Made by a program: the position numbers and the translations under genes | DNA from: Arthrobacter sp. TPD3018 | GTDB lineage: Bacteria; Pseudomonadota; Alphaproteobacteria; Sphingomonadales; Sphingomonadaceae | NCBI GenBank assembly: GCA_003075315.1 | Contig: QDFQ01000001.1 | Coordinates: 1,593,998 to 1,657,997, forward strand | Length of the DNA: 64,000 bases | Direction of reading: 5' to 3' | Shown here: positions 36,377 to 45,202 of the stretch, in pieces | Layout of the letters: each line of letters begins with the position of its first letter | Position numbering within the stretch: the first letter of the stretch is position 1 | Notes under the pieces: generated by a model | Database searches by the model: none | Told to the model about the DNA's origin: nothing | The model's input: only the letters and a program-made list of their open reading frames with translations

Positions 36377-38221
36377 TCAGAATTCCGACCAGTCGTCCGA
36401 CGATTCGACGACGGCGAGATTGCCCGTCGCGCGCCGCTTGCCGGCCGCGGCGATCTGGCGCCCGGCCACGGCCGCCCGTTCCTGCAACTGCGCGACGGGG
36501 GATGCCATGGACGCGCTGCCGCTGCCGGTGCGGAAGCGGGTGATCTGGCGCGCCATCGCCTCCGCTTCGGCGGCAAGGCTACGCGCGGCGGCGGTCGCTT
36601 CCTCGACCATCGCGGCATTCTGCTGCGTCACGCCGTCCATCTCGCTGACCGCGGTGTTGACCTGCTGCAGGCCGGTCGCCTGCTGTTCGGCCGAGCGCGC
36701 GATATCGGCGACCAGGCCGTCGATCTCGGCGATCCGGTCGATGATCCGCTGCAACGCCTGGCCGGTTTCGCCGACCAGCCGCACGCCCTCGTCCACCTGT
36801 TGCGACGAGGCGGTGATCCGCGTCTTGACGTCCTTGGCCGCCTCTGCCGACCGTTGTGCCAGCGCCCGCACTTCCGATGCGACAACGGCGAAGCCCTTGC
36901 CGGCATCGCCTGCGCGCGCCGCCTCGACACCGGCGTTCAGCGCCAGCAGGTTCGTCTGGAAGGCGATGCCGTCGATGACGCTGATGATTTCGGAGATTTC
37001 GCCCGACGTGCGCTCGATCCCGCCCATCGCTTCCACGGCGTTGCGCACGACGGCGCCCGAATGCTGCGCTTCGTCGCGGGCGCTGCGAACCGCGGCATTG
37101 GCGCTGCCGGCGCGTTCCGCGGTGGAGCGAACGGTGCTGGTGATCTCGTCCATCGCCGCGGCGGTTTCCTCGAGGCTCGCCGCCTGCTGTTCGGTGCGCT
37201 GCGACAGATCGTCGGAGGCCTGACGGATGTCGCCGGCGCCGCTGTTGATGCTCGACGCCGATTCGGACATGGCGGCGAGCGTCGTTTGCAGGGCGGATAC
37301 GGCGGCGTTGAAATCGTCCTTGATGCGCGCGAACGGGCCGGTGAGATCGGCATCGACGCGCGAGACCAGGTCACCCTCCGCCAGACGCGACAGTGCCTGG
37401 CCGAAGCTGTCGACGATCAACGTCGTTTGCGCGGCCTTGGCCTGTTCGGCGGCGACCAGCTGATCGCGCAGCGCCGTCGTCGCGCCGGCAAGCTGCCCCA
37501 GCTCGTCGCCGCGACCGGTGGCGGGCACGGCCACCGCCAGATCGCCGGACGTCATCCGGTTCAGAACACTGACCAGCTGGAGAAGCGGGGCGACGACATA
37601 GCGCCGGCATAGCACGCCGATCGTGCCGACAAGGGCCAGCAGCGCGAGGGCCGTGGCGATCATCGACAGGGATGCGAAGCTGGCGATCCGGTCTGCGTCC
37701 GCGTCCACCGCGGTCAGATGAGCCTCCAGACGATTCGACACCGTTTCCATGCCCGATTCCAGGTCGTGGAAGGTGCGCAGGAACGCCGGCAGCATCGTCG
37801 ACGCGCGATCCTGATCGACGGCGGCCGTCGCCGCGACGGCGCGGGCGCTGGCGATATAGGCATCGACCTGCGGCTGGATCTGCGTCGCCGCGGCGACGAC
37901 TTCCGGCGCTGCGGTATAGGCGCGATCGGCCGCCAGCGCCTTGCGCAGCGTCGCCACATCCTGCTCCAGCGCCTTGCGATTGTCCGTGAGGCTGAGATCG
38001 CCGACGCGGATCGCGCGCAGGATCGACAGGACGTCGCCACGGACCGCATCGTGCATCATGTCGGCGGTCATGTGATTGCGCAGCAGGCGGGAGGCAGCGC
38101 TGACGCGAGCGCGTGCAGCGGATTGCTGACCGTTGGCCCACAGGCTCACCCCGGCCGAAGCCAGGACGAGAGCGATGATCGCGGCAATCGCCGCCATCAT
38201 CATCGTGTTGATTGATCGCAC
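36377..38221 (-). CDS. Methyl-accepting chemotaxis protein
   Basis: 614 residues. A membrane segment at 7-29 and another near 190-210 bound a periplasmic helical sensor domain. HAMP follows, then the signalling domain with the hairpin-tip region IDGIAFQTNLLALNAGVEAARAGDAGKGFAVVASEVRALAQRSAEAAKDVK. The protein ends SSDDWSEF; DWSEF fits the C-terminal CheR/CheB-docking pentapeptide pattern (aromatic-x-x-aromatic), so it probably tethers the adaptation enzymes. The start is GTG at 38221 (ATG at 38203 is an alternative). It is divergent from a porin gene; the ligand is unknown. Confidence 0.93.
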   Translation of the reverse strand: MRSINTMMMAAIAAIIALVLASAGVSLWANGQQSAARARVSAASRLLRNHMTADMMHDAVRGDVLSILRAIRVGDLSLTDNRKALEQDVATLRKALAADRAYTAAPEVVAAATQIQPQVDAYIASARAVAATAAVDQDRASTMLPAFLRTFHDLESGMETVSNRLEAHLTAVDADADRIASFASLSMIATALALLALVGTIGVLCRRYVVAPLLQLVSVLNRMTSGDLAVAVPATGRGDELGQLAGATTALRDQLVAAEQAKAAQTTLIVDSFGQALSRLAEGDLVSRVDADLTGPFARIKDDFNAAVSALQTTLAAMSESASSINSGAGDIRQASDDLSQRTEQQAASLEETAAAMDEITSTVRSTAERAGSANAAVRSARDEAQHSGAVVRNAVEAMGGIERTSGEISEIISVIDGIAFQTNLLALNAGVEAARAGDAGKGFAVVASEVRALAQRSAEAAKDVKTRITASSQQVDEGVRLVGETGQALQRIIDRIAEIDGLVADIARSAEQQATGLQQVNTAVSEMDGVTQQNAAMVEEATAAARSLAAEAEAMARQITRFRTGSGSASMASPVAQLQERAAVAGRQIAAAGKRRATGNLAVVESSDDWSEF

Positions 38222-38427
38222 CCCTGAAATCTCCCGTTCCGCGTAATGTTCCTGTCATTATGTCGAAAACGGATAAAGTTGGGTTAACCGCGCTGACGGG
38301 CTTCTCCGGCGGGCGCCTACCGAAATGCTGATGGGCCGTCACCAAGTCAAATTAAGTCCATATTGACCAATAAGAGAAACGCCATCGCCAGCACTGCTCC
38401 CGTAACCAGTCATAACAGGGAGTAGAC

Positions 38428-39624
38428 ATGGACAGGATCTTTGCCATTTGCCGCGCGATGCGGTTGGGCGCCGGTATCATCGCGATGAGCGTTGGGTGTA
38501 TCGACCCGGCGATTGCCCAGGAGGCGTCGAGCGCATGGAGCCTGTCGGCCGAATACACAGCCGATCTCGCCGGCGTGGCATCGGGCGGCGTCGAGCGCGG
38601 CGTGCGTTATCTCGACAATATCGACGTGATCGCCGAGGCCGATCTCGACGCGCTGATCGGGTGGCATGGCGGCAAGGCGCATGCCGCGCTGCTCAACAAT
38701 ATGGGGGGCAAGCCCAACGATCTCGCCGGATCGATCCAGGGCATCAACAATATCGAAGTGTCGCAGGGGCGCTTCAAGCTGTACGAAGCCTGGGTCGAAC
38801 AGGCGCTGGCCCCAGGCTGGTCGCTGCGGGCCGGCCTGTACGACGTCAACAGCGAATTCTACCAGAACGATGGCGCGGGACTGCTGATCTCGCCGATGTT
38901 CGGCGTCGGATCGGAACTGGCGGCGACGGGGGTCAACGGCCCGGCGATCTTCCCCTCGACGGCGCTCGCCGCCCGGCTGCGGGTCGAAAGCGGCAAGACC
39001 TATGGCGCGCTCGCCATGGTCAATGCGCGCGCCGGCACGATCGGCGACGAGAATGGCATCGACTTCACCGGCCGAGACGGCGCGCTGGTGATCGGCGAAG
39101 CGGGCTGGACGGGCAGCGGCCGCGTTGCGATCGGCGCATGGACCTATACGCGCACCCAGCCGACGATCATCCCGCCGGAAATCTCGCAAGGGCCCGGTTT
39201 CCACGCGTCGCGCGGCGTCTATCTGATCGCCGAGCGCCTGCTCGCGGGCAAGGCCGACGCGCCCCGCCAGCTCGAAGGATTTCTGCGGCTGGGGCTGTCC
39301 GAGGGGAAGACGACGCCGTTTCGCGGTGGGTGGCAAAGCGGCCTGCTGCTGAAACAGCCCTTCGCATCGCGGCCCGACAGCGCCTTTCCGATCGGGGCGG
39401 GCAGCGGGGTGCTGTCGAACAGCTATCGCAGCGCCAATCCACCGGAACTGCCCCCGCTGGGCCGGGCGGAAACGATCATCGAGGCGACCTATACCGATAC
39501 GTTGGTCAAGGGCGTCTCGCTGCAACCCGATATCCAATATGTCATCAACCCGGCGGCGGACCGGACGATCGGCAATGCGCTGGTGCTGGGATTGCGGCTG
39601 ACCCTGGGGTGGTCGGCGCACTGA
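38428..39624 (+). CDS. OprB-like carbohydrate porin
   Basis: 398 residues with signal peptide ending AIAQ/EASS. The mature protein matches OprB-type carbohydrate-selective porins: LDNIDVIAEADLDALIGWHGGKAHAALLNNMGGKPNDLAGSIQGINNIEV near the start, YEAWVEQAL, GLYDVNSEFYQND, and barrel strands to the C-terminus. It should let sugars or other small solutes cross the outer membrane. AGGGAG precedes the ATG. It is divergent from the chemoreceptor, so both could be induced together, but the promoter was not resolved. Confidence 0.88.
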   Translation: MDRIFAICRAMRLGAGIIAMSVGCIDPAIAQEASSAWSLSAEYTADLAGVASGGVERGVRYLDNIDVIAEADLDALIGWHGGKAHAALLNNMGGKPNDLAGSIQGINNIEVSQGRFKLYEAWVEQALAPGWSLRAGLYDVNSEFYQNDGAGLLISPMFGVGSELAATGVNGPAIFPSTALAARLRVESGKTYGALAMVNARAGTIGDENGIDFTGRDGALVIGEAGWTGSGRVAIGAWTYTRTQPTIIPPEISQGPGFHASRGVYLIAERLLAGKADAPRQLEGFLRLGLSEGKTTPFRGGWQSGLLLKQPFASRPDSAFPIGAGSGVLSNSYRSANPPELPPLGRAETIIEATYTDTLVKGVSLQPDIQYVINPAADRTIGNALVLGLRLTLGWSAH

Positions 39625-39644
39625 ACGCCTGGGTACGGCGCACG

Positions 39645-39685
39645 AAAAAGGGGGCATCGCGTACGTCACGCGATGCCCCCTTTTT
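39645..39685. terminator. Bidirectional rho-independent terminator
   Basis: Perfect 18-bp arms (39645-39662 and 39668-39685) with a 5-nt ACGTC loop. The stem ends in A5/T5, giving a U-tract on either strand. It serves the porin gene on the plus strand and tsf on the minus strand. Confidence 0.95.
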
Positions 39686-39725
39686 GTAACGCTCGCCCGC
39701 CCCGAAAGGCGGGCGACAGGCTGGA

Positions 39726-40661
39726 TCAGCCCTTCTGCGCGACGCCCGAAGCTGCGGCGACTTCGGCGGCGAAATCGCTTTCTTCCTTCTCGATGCCTTC
39801 ACCGAGCTGGAAGCGGACATAGTCGACCAGCTTGATCTCGGCGCCGGCGTCCTTGCCCGCCTTGGCGACGACGTCGCTGATCTTGGTCTTGCCGTCCATC
39901 ACGAACAGCTGGCTGACCAGCGCGTGCTCCTTGCGGAACTTGGCGATCGAGCCTTCGACCATCTTGGCGATGATGTCGGCCGGCTTGCCCGATTCGGCCG
40001 CCTTTTCGGTCGCAATCGCGCGTTCACGCTCGATCTCGCCCTCGTCGAGGTCGTTCTCGTTCAGCGCCTTCGGGAAGGCGGCGGCGATGTGCATCGCCAG
40101 CTGCTTGCCGAGCGCCTGCAGCGCCTCTTCATTGGCGTCCGATTCGAGCGCGACGAGCACGCCGATCTTGCCGAGGCCCGGCGAGGCCTGGTTGTGGACG
40201 TAGCTGACGACGGCGCCCTTCGACACTTCGAGGCGCTTGGCGCGGCGCAGCGACTGATTTTCGCCGATCGTCGCGATGTTGTTGGTCAGCACTTCCTCGA
40301 CCGACTTGCCCGAGGGCATCGATTCGCCCTTCAGCGCGTCGACGTCGCCGCCGGTCGCCAGCGCGATCTGCGCGACTTCACGGACGAACTGCTGGAACTG
40401 GTCGTTCTTCGCGACGAAGTCGGTTTCCGAGTTCACTTCGACCGCCGCACCCTTGGTGCCGCTGGTCGCCACGGCGACGAGGCCCTCGGCCGCGGTGCGG
40501 CTCGACTTCTTCTGCGCGGCGGCGAGGCCCTTGGTGCGCAGCCAGTCCAGCGCGGCGTCCATGTCGCCGGCGGTCTCGTTCAGCGCCTTCTTGCAGTCCA
40601 TCATGCCCGCGCCGCTCTTCTCGCGCAGGTCCTTGACCATCGCTGCGGTGATATCAGCCAT
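39726..40661 (-). CDS. tsf: Elongation factor Ts
   Basis: 311 residues; the nucleotide exchange factor that recycles EF-Tu-GDP. The N-terminal UBA-like domain [29 protein letters not shown] and the core [14 protein letters not shown] are typical. ATG 40661 is chosen over one two codons upstream because GAGGA then sits at a proper distance. It follows rpsB with an 87-bp gap, the standard rpsB-tsf order. Confidence 0.98.
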   Translation of the reverse strand: MADITAAMVKDLREKSGAGMMDCKKALNETAGDMDAALDWLRTKGLAAAQKKSSRTAAEGLVAVATSGTKGAAVEVNSETDFVAKNDQFQQFVREVAQIALATGGDVDALKGESMPSGKSVEEVLTNNIATIGENQSLRRAKRLEVSKGAVVSYVHNQASPGLGKIGVLVALESDANEEALQALGKQLAMHIAAAFPKALNENDLDEGEIERERAIATEKAAESGKPADIIAKMVEGSIAKFRKEHALVSQLFVMDGKTKISDVVAKAGKDAGAEIKLVDYVRFQLGEGIEKEESDFAAEVAAASGVAQKG

Positions 40662-40748
40662 GTGCATATCCTCTATAGTCTGAATGTGTTTGCGGGCGGG
40701 GTAGAGCGCACGCCCTGCCCCGCCCGCATGAAAGCATCGTGACGGTGC

Positions 40749-41561
40749 TTACGCGTCGATCTGACGCTCGGCCTCCGCCGCCGCGCCGGCTTCCGGGGCG
40801 GCCGGTTCGACAGTCAGCGCTTCCTCGACGGGGGCGACATCCTGCGCACCCAGGTCAACGCCGCGGCGCGACTGCTGCTCCTGGTTACCGCGGGTCGCGG
40901 CGATCGCCACGGCTTCGCAGTACAGGCGGATCGCGCGGCTCGCGTCGTCGTTCGCAGGAACCGGGAAGGCGATGCCGTCCGGCGAGACGTTCGAATCGAG
41001 GATCGCGACGACGGGGATGCCGAGCGTGTTGGCTTCCTTGATCGCCAGCTCTTCCTTGTTCGCGTCGATCACGAACATCACGTCGGGGATGCCGCCCATG
41101 TCGCGGATGCCGCCGAGCGACAGTTCGAGCTTGTCGCGCTCACGAGTGAGCTGCAGCACTTCCTTCTTGGTCAGGCCATGCGTGTCGCCCGACAGCTGCT
41201 CTTCGAGCGCCTTCAGACGCTTGATCGAGTTGCTGATCGTCTTCCAGTTGGTGAGCATACCGCCCAGCCAGCGGTGGTTGACGAAATGCTGGCCCGAACG
41301 GCGCGCCGCGTCGGCAACGGCGTCCTGCGCCTGGCGCTTCGTGCCGACGAACAGCACCTTGCCGCCGCTGGCGACCGACGACGAGATGAACTCGAGCGCG
41401 CGGGCGAAGAGGGGAACGGTCTGCGACAGGTCGAGAATGTGGACGCCGTTACGGTCGCCAAAGATGTAGGGCTTCATCTTCGGGTTCCAGCGGTGGGTCT
41501 GGTGGCCGAAGTGCGCGCCGGTCTCGATCAGCTGCTGCATGGTGACGACGGGTGCCGCCAT
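40749..41561 (-). CDS. rpsB: 30S ribosomal protein S2
   Basis: 270 residues. [38 protein letters not shown] is the canonical start, and [17 protein letters not shown] and [35 protein letters not shown] are conserved. An Ala/Glu-rich C-terminal tail (about 30 residues) is usual in sphingomonads. GGAAGGA lies upstream of the ATG. It heads the rpsB-tsf operon. Confidence 0.98.
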   Translation of the reverse strand: MAAPVVTMQQLIETGAHFGHQTHRWNPKMKPYIFGDRNGVHILDLSQTVPLFARALEFISSSVASGGKVLFVGTKRQAQDAVADAARRSGQHFVNHRWLGGMLTNWKTISNSIKRLKALEEQLSGDTHGLTKKEVLQLTRERDKLELSLGGIRDMGGIPDVMFVIDANKEELAIKEANTLGIPVVAILDSNVSPDGIAFPVPANDDASRAIRLYCEAVAIAATRGNQEQQSRRGVDLGAQDVAPVEEALTVEPAAPEAGAAAEAERQIDA

Positions 41562-41707
41562 AGGATAATTCCTTCCGGTTAAAGCCTCTGGGAAGCGGAT
41601 GACGGCGGCCTTTCGGCCACGCGCACCGGGCTATGATGCTTCCCATGCGGGGTTGAGGAGCGCGCCCTTAGCGAAAGCCGCACGCAGGTGCAAGCTGGAA
41701 CATCCGC

Positions 41708-41743
41708 TTGACACATGGAACGTAGATGGAACATACAGGGTTC
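41708..41743 (+). promoter_or_regulatory. Composite promoter-like block (TTGACA, GAAC-N7-GAAC, GGAAC-N17-GGTT)
   Basis: TTGACA (41708) looks like a sigma-70 -35 box. GAAC-N7-GAAC (41718-41732) equals the alphaproteobacterial LexA site in reverse orientation. GGAAC (41717) with GGTT 17 bases later is close to an EcfG promoter. These readings compete, and short motifs of this kind are expected once or twice by chance in 64 kb. Confidence 0.3.
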
Positions 41744-41853
41744 ATACGGTGACCCAGGCCCAAAGCGCCCCTTAATGGAGATCAATAAGGGGCCGAAATG
41801 GGCGAAAATCAGATGCTTATGGGAACTCACCGATAAAACATGGGTTTAGCGAG

Positions 41854-41862
41854 TTATCCACA
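41854..41862 (+). promoter_or_regulatory. DnaA-box-like nonamer TTATCCACA
   Basis: Exact match to the consensus DnaA box, 33 bp before the small membrane-protein start. It stands alone, so it is not an origin; it might be a regulatory DnaA site or chance. Confidence 0.3.
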
Positions 41863-41895
41863 GGGTGCTCGCAACCCTGCGAGGGAGTTGGTTCG

Positions 41896-42132
41896 ATGGT
41901 TGCAGTGCTGTCCGGTCTGGTGTTCGTAGGCGCGTTTCTGGCGGCGGCCGGGGTGATGATCGCCACCGTCGCTCCGCAATGGCGTCGCATCGCCCGCCTC
42001 GCCTCCGGCCATGTCGAACCGGCGTTCGCGCCGCTGTCGCAGCTCGCCCATGCCGAGCGCCGCATCGCCGTCAGGCGCTGGGCGTCGGCTCCGGTGCCCG
42101 CGGCCGTTCGCCGGCTGCGCGCAGCCGCCTGA
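41896..42132 (+). CDS. Small single-pass membrane protein, unknown function
   Basis: 78 residues. One strong transmembrane segment (LSGLVFVGAFLAAAGVMIATVA, about residues 5-26) is followed by a basic, Arg-rich cytoplasmic tail. GAGGGA precedes the ATG at about 9 bp. It overlaps the convergent pssA 3' end by 62 bp. No family recognised. Its own candidate promoter region carries LexA- or stress-type motifs, which is why it is worth noting. Moderate support only: size and overlap leave room for a chance frame. Confidence 0.5.
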   Translation: MVAVLSGLVFVGAFLAAAGVMIATVAPQWRRIARLASGHVEPAFAPLSQLAHAERRIAVRRWASAPVPAAVRRLRAAA

Positions 42133-42916
42133 CCCGGGCGTAGCTGGCGATACTGAACGGGATCATCAGCAGGTAGCCGAGGCAGATCACGCTGAGCGTG
42201 TGCCACGGTGCCGATACGAGAGCGGCACCCAGGAAGACCACCGCTGCGATTGCCTCGAACCGCACGGTGCGGCGAAGGCGTAGCGAGGTCCACGAGAAGG
42301 TCGCTACGCTCGACACCATCAACAGGGCGACGAAGGCTACCCAGAGGGCGACAAGCCAGGGTGACGTGAAGATCGGCTCGTCGGTCCAGAACCAGAAATA
42401 CATCGGCAGCATGGCGAGGCCCGCCCCGGCGGGCGCCGGGACACCCGTGAGGAACCCCGCCGATTTGTGCGGTTGATCGGTTTCATCGATCTTCGCATTG
42501 AAGCGGGCGAGGCGCAGCGCGCAGAACACCGCCAGCACCAAAGCGCTGATCCAGCCGATGCGGGGCAGCGCGGCAAGCGACCAGAGATAGAGGATCAGCG
42601 CCGGCGCCACACCGAAGGAAATGGCATCGGACAGCGAATCGAGCTCGGCGCCGAAGCGGCTTTCGCCGTGAAGCATGCGCGCGATGCGACCATCGAGACC
42701 GTCGAGCACTCCGGCGATCATGATCATCGCGACCGCGCTCTGCCATTCGCCACCGATTGCGAAGCGAACGCCGCTGAGGCCCGAACACAGCGCAAGAGCG
42801 GTGACCGCATTGGGTGCCACCGCGCGCAGCGGCAAGCCCCGCGGGCGGCGAGGCAGGCGGCGGCCGGCGAACCGACCTTGCGACAGCGGGGGGCGCTGCT
42901 CCGACGAATCGTCCAT
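42071..42916 (-). CDS. pssA: CDP-diacylglycerol-serine O-phosphatidyltransferase (phosphatidylserine synthase)
   Basis: 281 residues, integral membrane. The CDP-alcohol phosphotransferase motif DGLDGRIARMLHGESRFGAELDSLSD (D-x2-D-G-x2-A-R...G-x3-D-x3-D pattern) is intact. It makes phosphatidylserine from CDP-diacylglycerol and serine, the substrate of the adjacent decarboxylase. Its ATG overlaps the TAA of psd by one base (TAATG), so the two are coupled. The N-terminus is a basic, Pro/Arg-rich tail. Confidence 0.95.
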   Translation of the reverse strand: MDDSSEQRPPLSQGRFAGRRLPRRPRGLPLRAVAPNAVTALALCSGLSGVRFAIGGEWQSAVAMIMIAGVLDGLDGRIARMLHGESRFGAELDSLSDAISFGVAPALILYLWSLAALPRIGWISALVLAVFCALRLARFNAKIDETDQPHKSAGFLTGVPAPAGAGLAMLPMYFWFWTDEPIFTSPWLVALWVAFVALLMVSSVATFSWTSLRLRRTVRFEAIAAVVFLGAALVSAPWHTLSVICLGYLLMIPFSIASYARVRRLRAAGERPRAPEPTPSA

Positions 42917-43647
42917 TATTGGGCGATGCCGGTGACGGGCACGCCGCCAACGCGGCCGATGACGGTCTCACCGGCGATCGAGCGCTGACCGAGCGTCACC
43001 TGCGGGATGATGTCGTCGGGCAGGAAGACGTCGACCCGGCTGCCGAACCGGATCAGGCCGATACGCTGGCCGGTCGCAACCATGTCGCCCGGCTTGACGA
43101 AGGGTACGATGCGGCGCGCGACGAGACCGGCGATCTGGGTGAAGCCGATGCGGCGTCCGTCGCGGCCTTCGACGACGATATGCTGGCGTTCGTTTTCGTC
43201 CGATGCCTTGTCGAGATCGGCGTTGAGGAACTTGCCGCTGATATAGACGACCTGGCGGATCGTGCCGGCGATCGGCGTGCGGTTAATGTGGACGTCGAAC
43301 ACCGACATGAAGATCGACACGCGGGTGAGCGGCGTATCGCCAAGGTCGCCGACCAGCTCGCGCGGCACCGGCACCTTCTGGATCATGGTGACGAGGCCAT
43401 CGGCGGGCGCGATGATCAGCCCCTCGCCCGTCGGCGTCGTGCGCACGGGGTCGCGGAAGAAGGTGAGCACCCAGACCACGACCGCGAGCAACGGCCAGAA
43501 CAGCACCTTGGTGAGCACCGTGCCGAGCAACGTGATGCCCAAAGCGATGGCGGCGTATTTGTGCCCTTCGGGGTGAACCGAGGGAAAGCGCCACTTGACG
43601 GTCGTCGTCGGCAGCGGCGTGTGGGGAGGCTTTTCAAGCGATGACAT
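42916..43647 (-). CDS. psd: Phosphatidylserine decarboxylase proenzyme (short, alphaproteobacterial type)
   Basis: 243 residues. An N-terminal membrane anchor ([31 protein letters not shown]) precedes the catalytic domain. Self-cleavage at Gly202-Ser203 ([13 protein letters not shown]) would create the pyruvoyl group. It converts phosphatidylserine to phosphatidylethanolamine at the inner membrane. The ATG at 43647 gives the normal start; the frame is open further upstream into the icd leader. First gene of the psd-pssA operon, divergent from icd. Confidence 0.96.
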   Translation of the reverse strand: MSSLEKPPHTPLPTTTVKWRFPSVHPEGHKYAAIALGITLLGTVLTKVLFWPLLAVVVWVLTFFRDPVRTTPTGEGLIIAPADGLVTMIQKVPVPRELVGDLGDTPLTRVSIFMSVFDVHINRTPIAGTIRQVVYISGKFLNADLDKASDENERQHIVVEGRDGRRIGFTQIAGLVARRIVPFVKPGDMVATGQRIGLIRFGSRVDVFLPDDIIPQVTLGQRSIAGETVIGRVGGVPVTGIAQ

Positions 43648-43774
43648 AACGCGCAGGTGTAACCGTGACGTTCCTGCAACACAACGCTCTCGGGCCGGAA
43701 GGGTGCGCCGGTGGTTGATCCGCGTGGCGCTTGTGCCTAGACGCACACGCAAACTCCCCTTGCAGGAAGAGCAT

Positions 43775-44995
43775 ATGGCCAAGATTCAGGTGAAGACGCC
43801 CGTCGTGGAGATCGACGGCGACGAAATGACGCGCATCATCTGGGAATGGATCCGCGAACGCCTCATCAAGCCGTATCTCGACATCCAGCTCGATTATTAC
43901 GACCTCGGCGTCGAGCACCGCGACGCCACCGAGGACAAGGTGACGGTCGACGCCGCCAAGGCGACGCAGAAGTATGGCGTCGCAGTGAAGTGCGCGACGA
44001 TCACGCCGGACGAGGCGCGCGTCGAGGAATTCGGCCTGAAGAAGATGTGGAAGTCGCCGAACGGCACGATCCGCAACATCCTGGGCGGCGTGGTGTTCCG
44101 CGAGCCGATCGTGATCAAGAACGTCCCCCGCCTGATCCCGGGCTGGACGCACCCGATCGTCGTCGGTCGTCACGCGTTCGGTGACCAGTATAAGGCGACC
44201 GATTTCCGCGTTCCGGGCCCGGGCAAGCTGCGCCTCGTTTTCGAAGGCGAAGACGGCACCGTGATCGACGAGGAAGTCTTCCAGTTCCCGTCGTCGGGCG
44301 TCGCGATGGGCATGTACAATCTGGACGATTCGATCCGCGATTTCGCCCGTGCGTCGATGCATTACGGCCTGAACCTGAAGTGGCCGGTGTACCTGAGCAC
44401 CAAGAACACGATCCTGAAGGCCTATGACGGCCGCTTCAAGGACCTGTTCGCCGAGGTGTTCGAGGCCGAGTTCAAGGACAAGTTCAAAGAAGCGGGCATC
44501 GTCTACGAACACCGCCTGATCGACGACATGGTCGCATCGGCGCTGAAGTGGAACGGCGAGTTCGTGTGGGCCTGCAAGAACTATGACGGCGACGTCCAGT
44601 CGGATCAGGTCGCGCAGGGCTTCGGCTCGCTGGGTCTGATGACCTCCGTGCTGCTGACGCCGGACGGTAAGACCGTGGAAGCGGAAGCGGCGCACGGCAC
44701 CGTCACGCGCCACTATCGCCAGCACCAGCAGGGCAAGGCGACGTCGACCAACCCGATCGCGTCGATCTTCGCCTGGACCGGTGGCCTCAAGTATCGCGGC
44801 AAGTTCGACAACACGCCCGACGTGGTCCGCTTCGCCGAGACGCTGGAGCGCGTCTGCATCGAGTGCGTCGAGAACGGCCAGATGACCAAGGATCTCGCCA
44901 TCCTGATCGGCCCGGATCAGCCCTGGATGACGACCGAGCAGTTCTTCGAGGCGGTGCGTTCGAACCTCGAGCAGAAGATGGCGAACTGGGCGTAA
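43775..44995 (+). CDS. icd: NADP-dependent isocitrate dehydrogenase
   Basis: 406 residues of the homodimeric, eukaryote-like IDH type. [87 protein letters not shown] and [12 protein letters not shown] carry the substrate, metal and NADP sites. It oxidatively decarboxylates isocitrate to 2-oxoglutarate in the TCA cycle. AGGAAGA precedes the ATG; a strong terminator follows. Confidence 0.98.
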   Translation: MAKIQVKTPVVEIDGDEMTRIIWEWIRERLIKPYLDIQLDYYDLGVEHRDATEDKVTVDAAKATQKYGVAVKCATITPDEARVEEFGLKKMWKSPNGTIRNILGGVVFREPIVIKNVPRLIPGWTHPIVVGRHAFGDQYKATDFRVPGPGKLRLVFEGEDGTVIDEEVFQFPSSGVAMGMYNLDDSIRDFARASMHYGLNLKWPVYLSTKNTILKAYDGRFKDLFAEVFEAEFKDKFKEAGIVYEHRLIDDMVASALKWNGEFVWACKNYDGDVQSDQVAQGFGSLGLMTSVLLTPDGKTVEAEAAHGTVTRHYRQHQQGKATSTNPIASIFAWTGGLKYRGKFDNTPDVVRFAETLERVCIECVENGQMTKDLAILIGPDQPWMTTEQFFEAVRSNLEQKMANWA

Positions 44996-45017
44996 GCCCT
45001 TCGTTTATCGAAGAAAG

Positions 45018-45052
45018 AAAAGGCCCGGATGCGTCGCGCATCCGGGCCTTTT
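45018..45052 (+). terminator. Rho-independent terminator of icd
   Basis: 16-bp perfect arms AAAAGGCCCGGATGCG (45018-45033) and its complement (45037-45052) around a TCG loop, followed by T. The A-run on the other side means it can also stop minus-strand transcripts from the mini-protein gene. Confidence 0.95.
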
Positions 45053-45064
45053 TCGTGTCGGCGA

Positions 45065-45181
45065 TCAATCGTCCGCGTCGCCGTGATTGCCGTAGCCGGC
45101 ACCCGATTCGTCGGGGACGCTGGTATCCGGCACTTCGCCGTCAGGGCGTTCGGTGGGTTCGGGTGTATCGGGATCGGTCAT
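45065..45181 (-). CDS. 38-residue acidic mini-protein
   Basis: An ATG at 45181 preceded by GCAGGAG opens a 38-codon frame rich in Asp, Glu, Pro and Gly (starts MTDPDTPEPTERPDGEVPD, ends GNHGDADD). There is no hydrophobic segment and no Cys; it is probably disordered. It lies 21 bp downstream of the GT39-like gene on the same strand and ends 12 bp before the icd terminator arm, which would also terminate it. The ribosome site, tight placement and terminator support expression. Function unknown. Confidence 0.55.
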   Translation of the reverse strand: MTDPDTPEPTERPDGEVPDTSVPDESGAGYGNHGDADD

Positions 45182-45202
45182 GCTGCGCTCCTGCCGGCCG
45201 CA

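Larger units (their letters stand above)
41562..41895. other. 334-bp region upstream of rpsB and a small plus-strand ORF, unusually AT-rich
   Basis: It holds the minus-strand rpsB promoter region (a TTGCAC / TAAGGG-like pair near 41666-41694) and, on the plus strand, TTGACA at 41708-41713, two GAAC boxes at 41718 and 41729, and a DnaA-box-like TTATCCACA at 41854-41862. A 24-codon frame starting at ATG 41775 is not preceded by a ribosome site and is not annotated. Confidence 0.6.

Noticed and set aside
36223..36618. S9 peptidase start upstream through the tandem repeats
   Set aside because: It would place a repetitive Pro/Arg tail in front of an obvious signal peptide.
38234..38252. LexA-like GTTC repeat upstream of the chemoreceptor
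   Set aside because: The spacing is 8, not 7, between the GTTC units.
41718..41732. Firm call of a LexA box GAAC-N7-GAAC
   Set aside because: Eight fixed bases give about two chance matches in 64 kb on both strands; kept only as one element of a composite candidate.
41775..41849. 24-codon plus-strand ORF upstream of the small membrane protein
   Set aside because: No ribosome site and no recognisable feature beyond an open frame.
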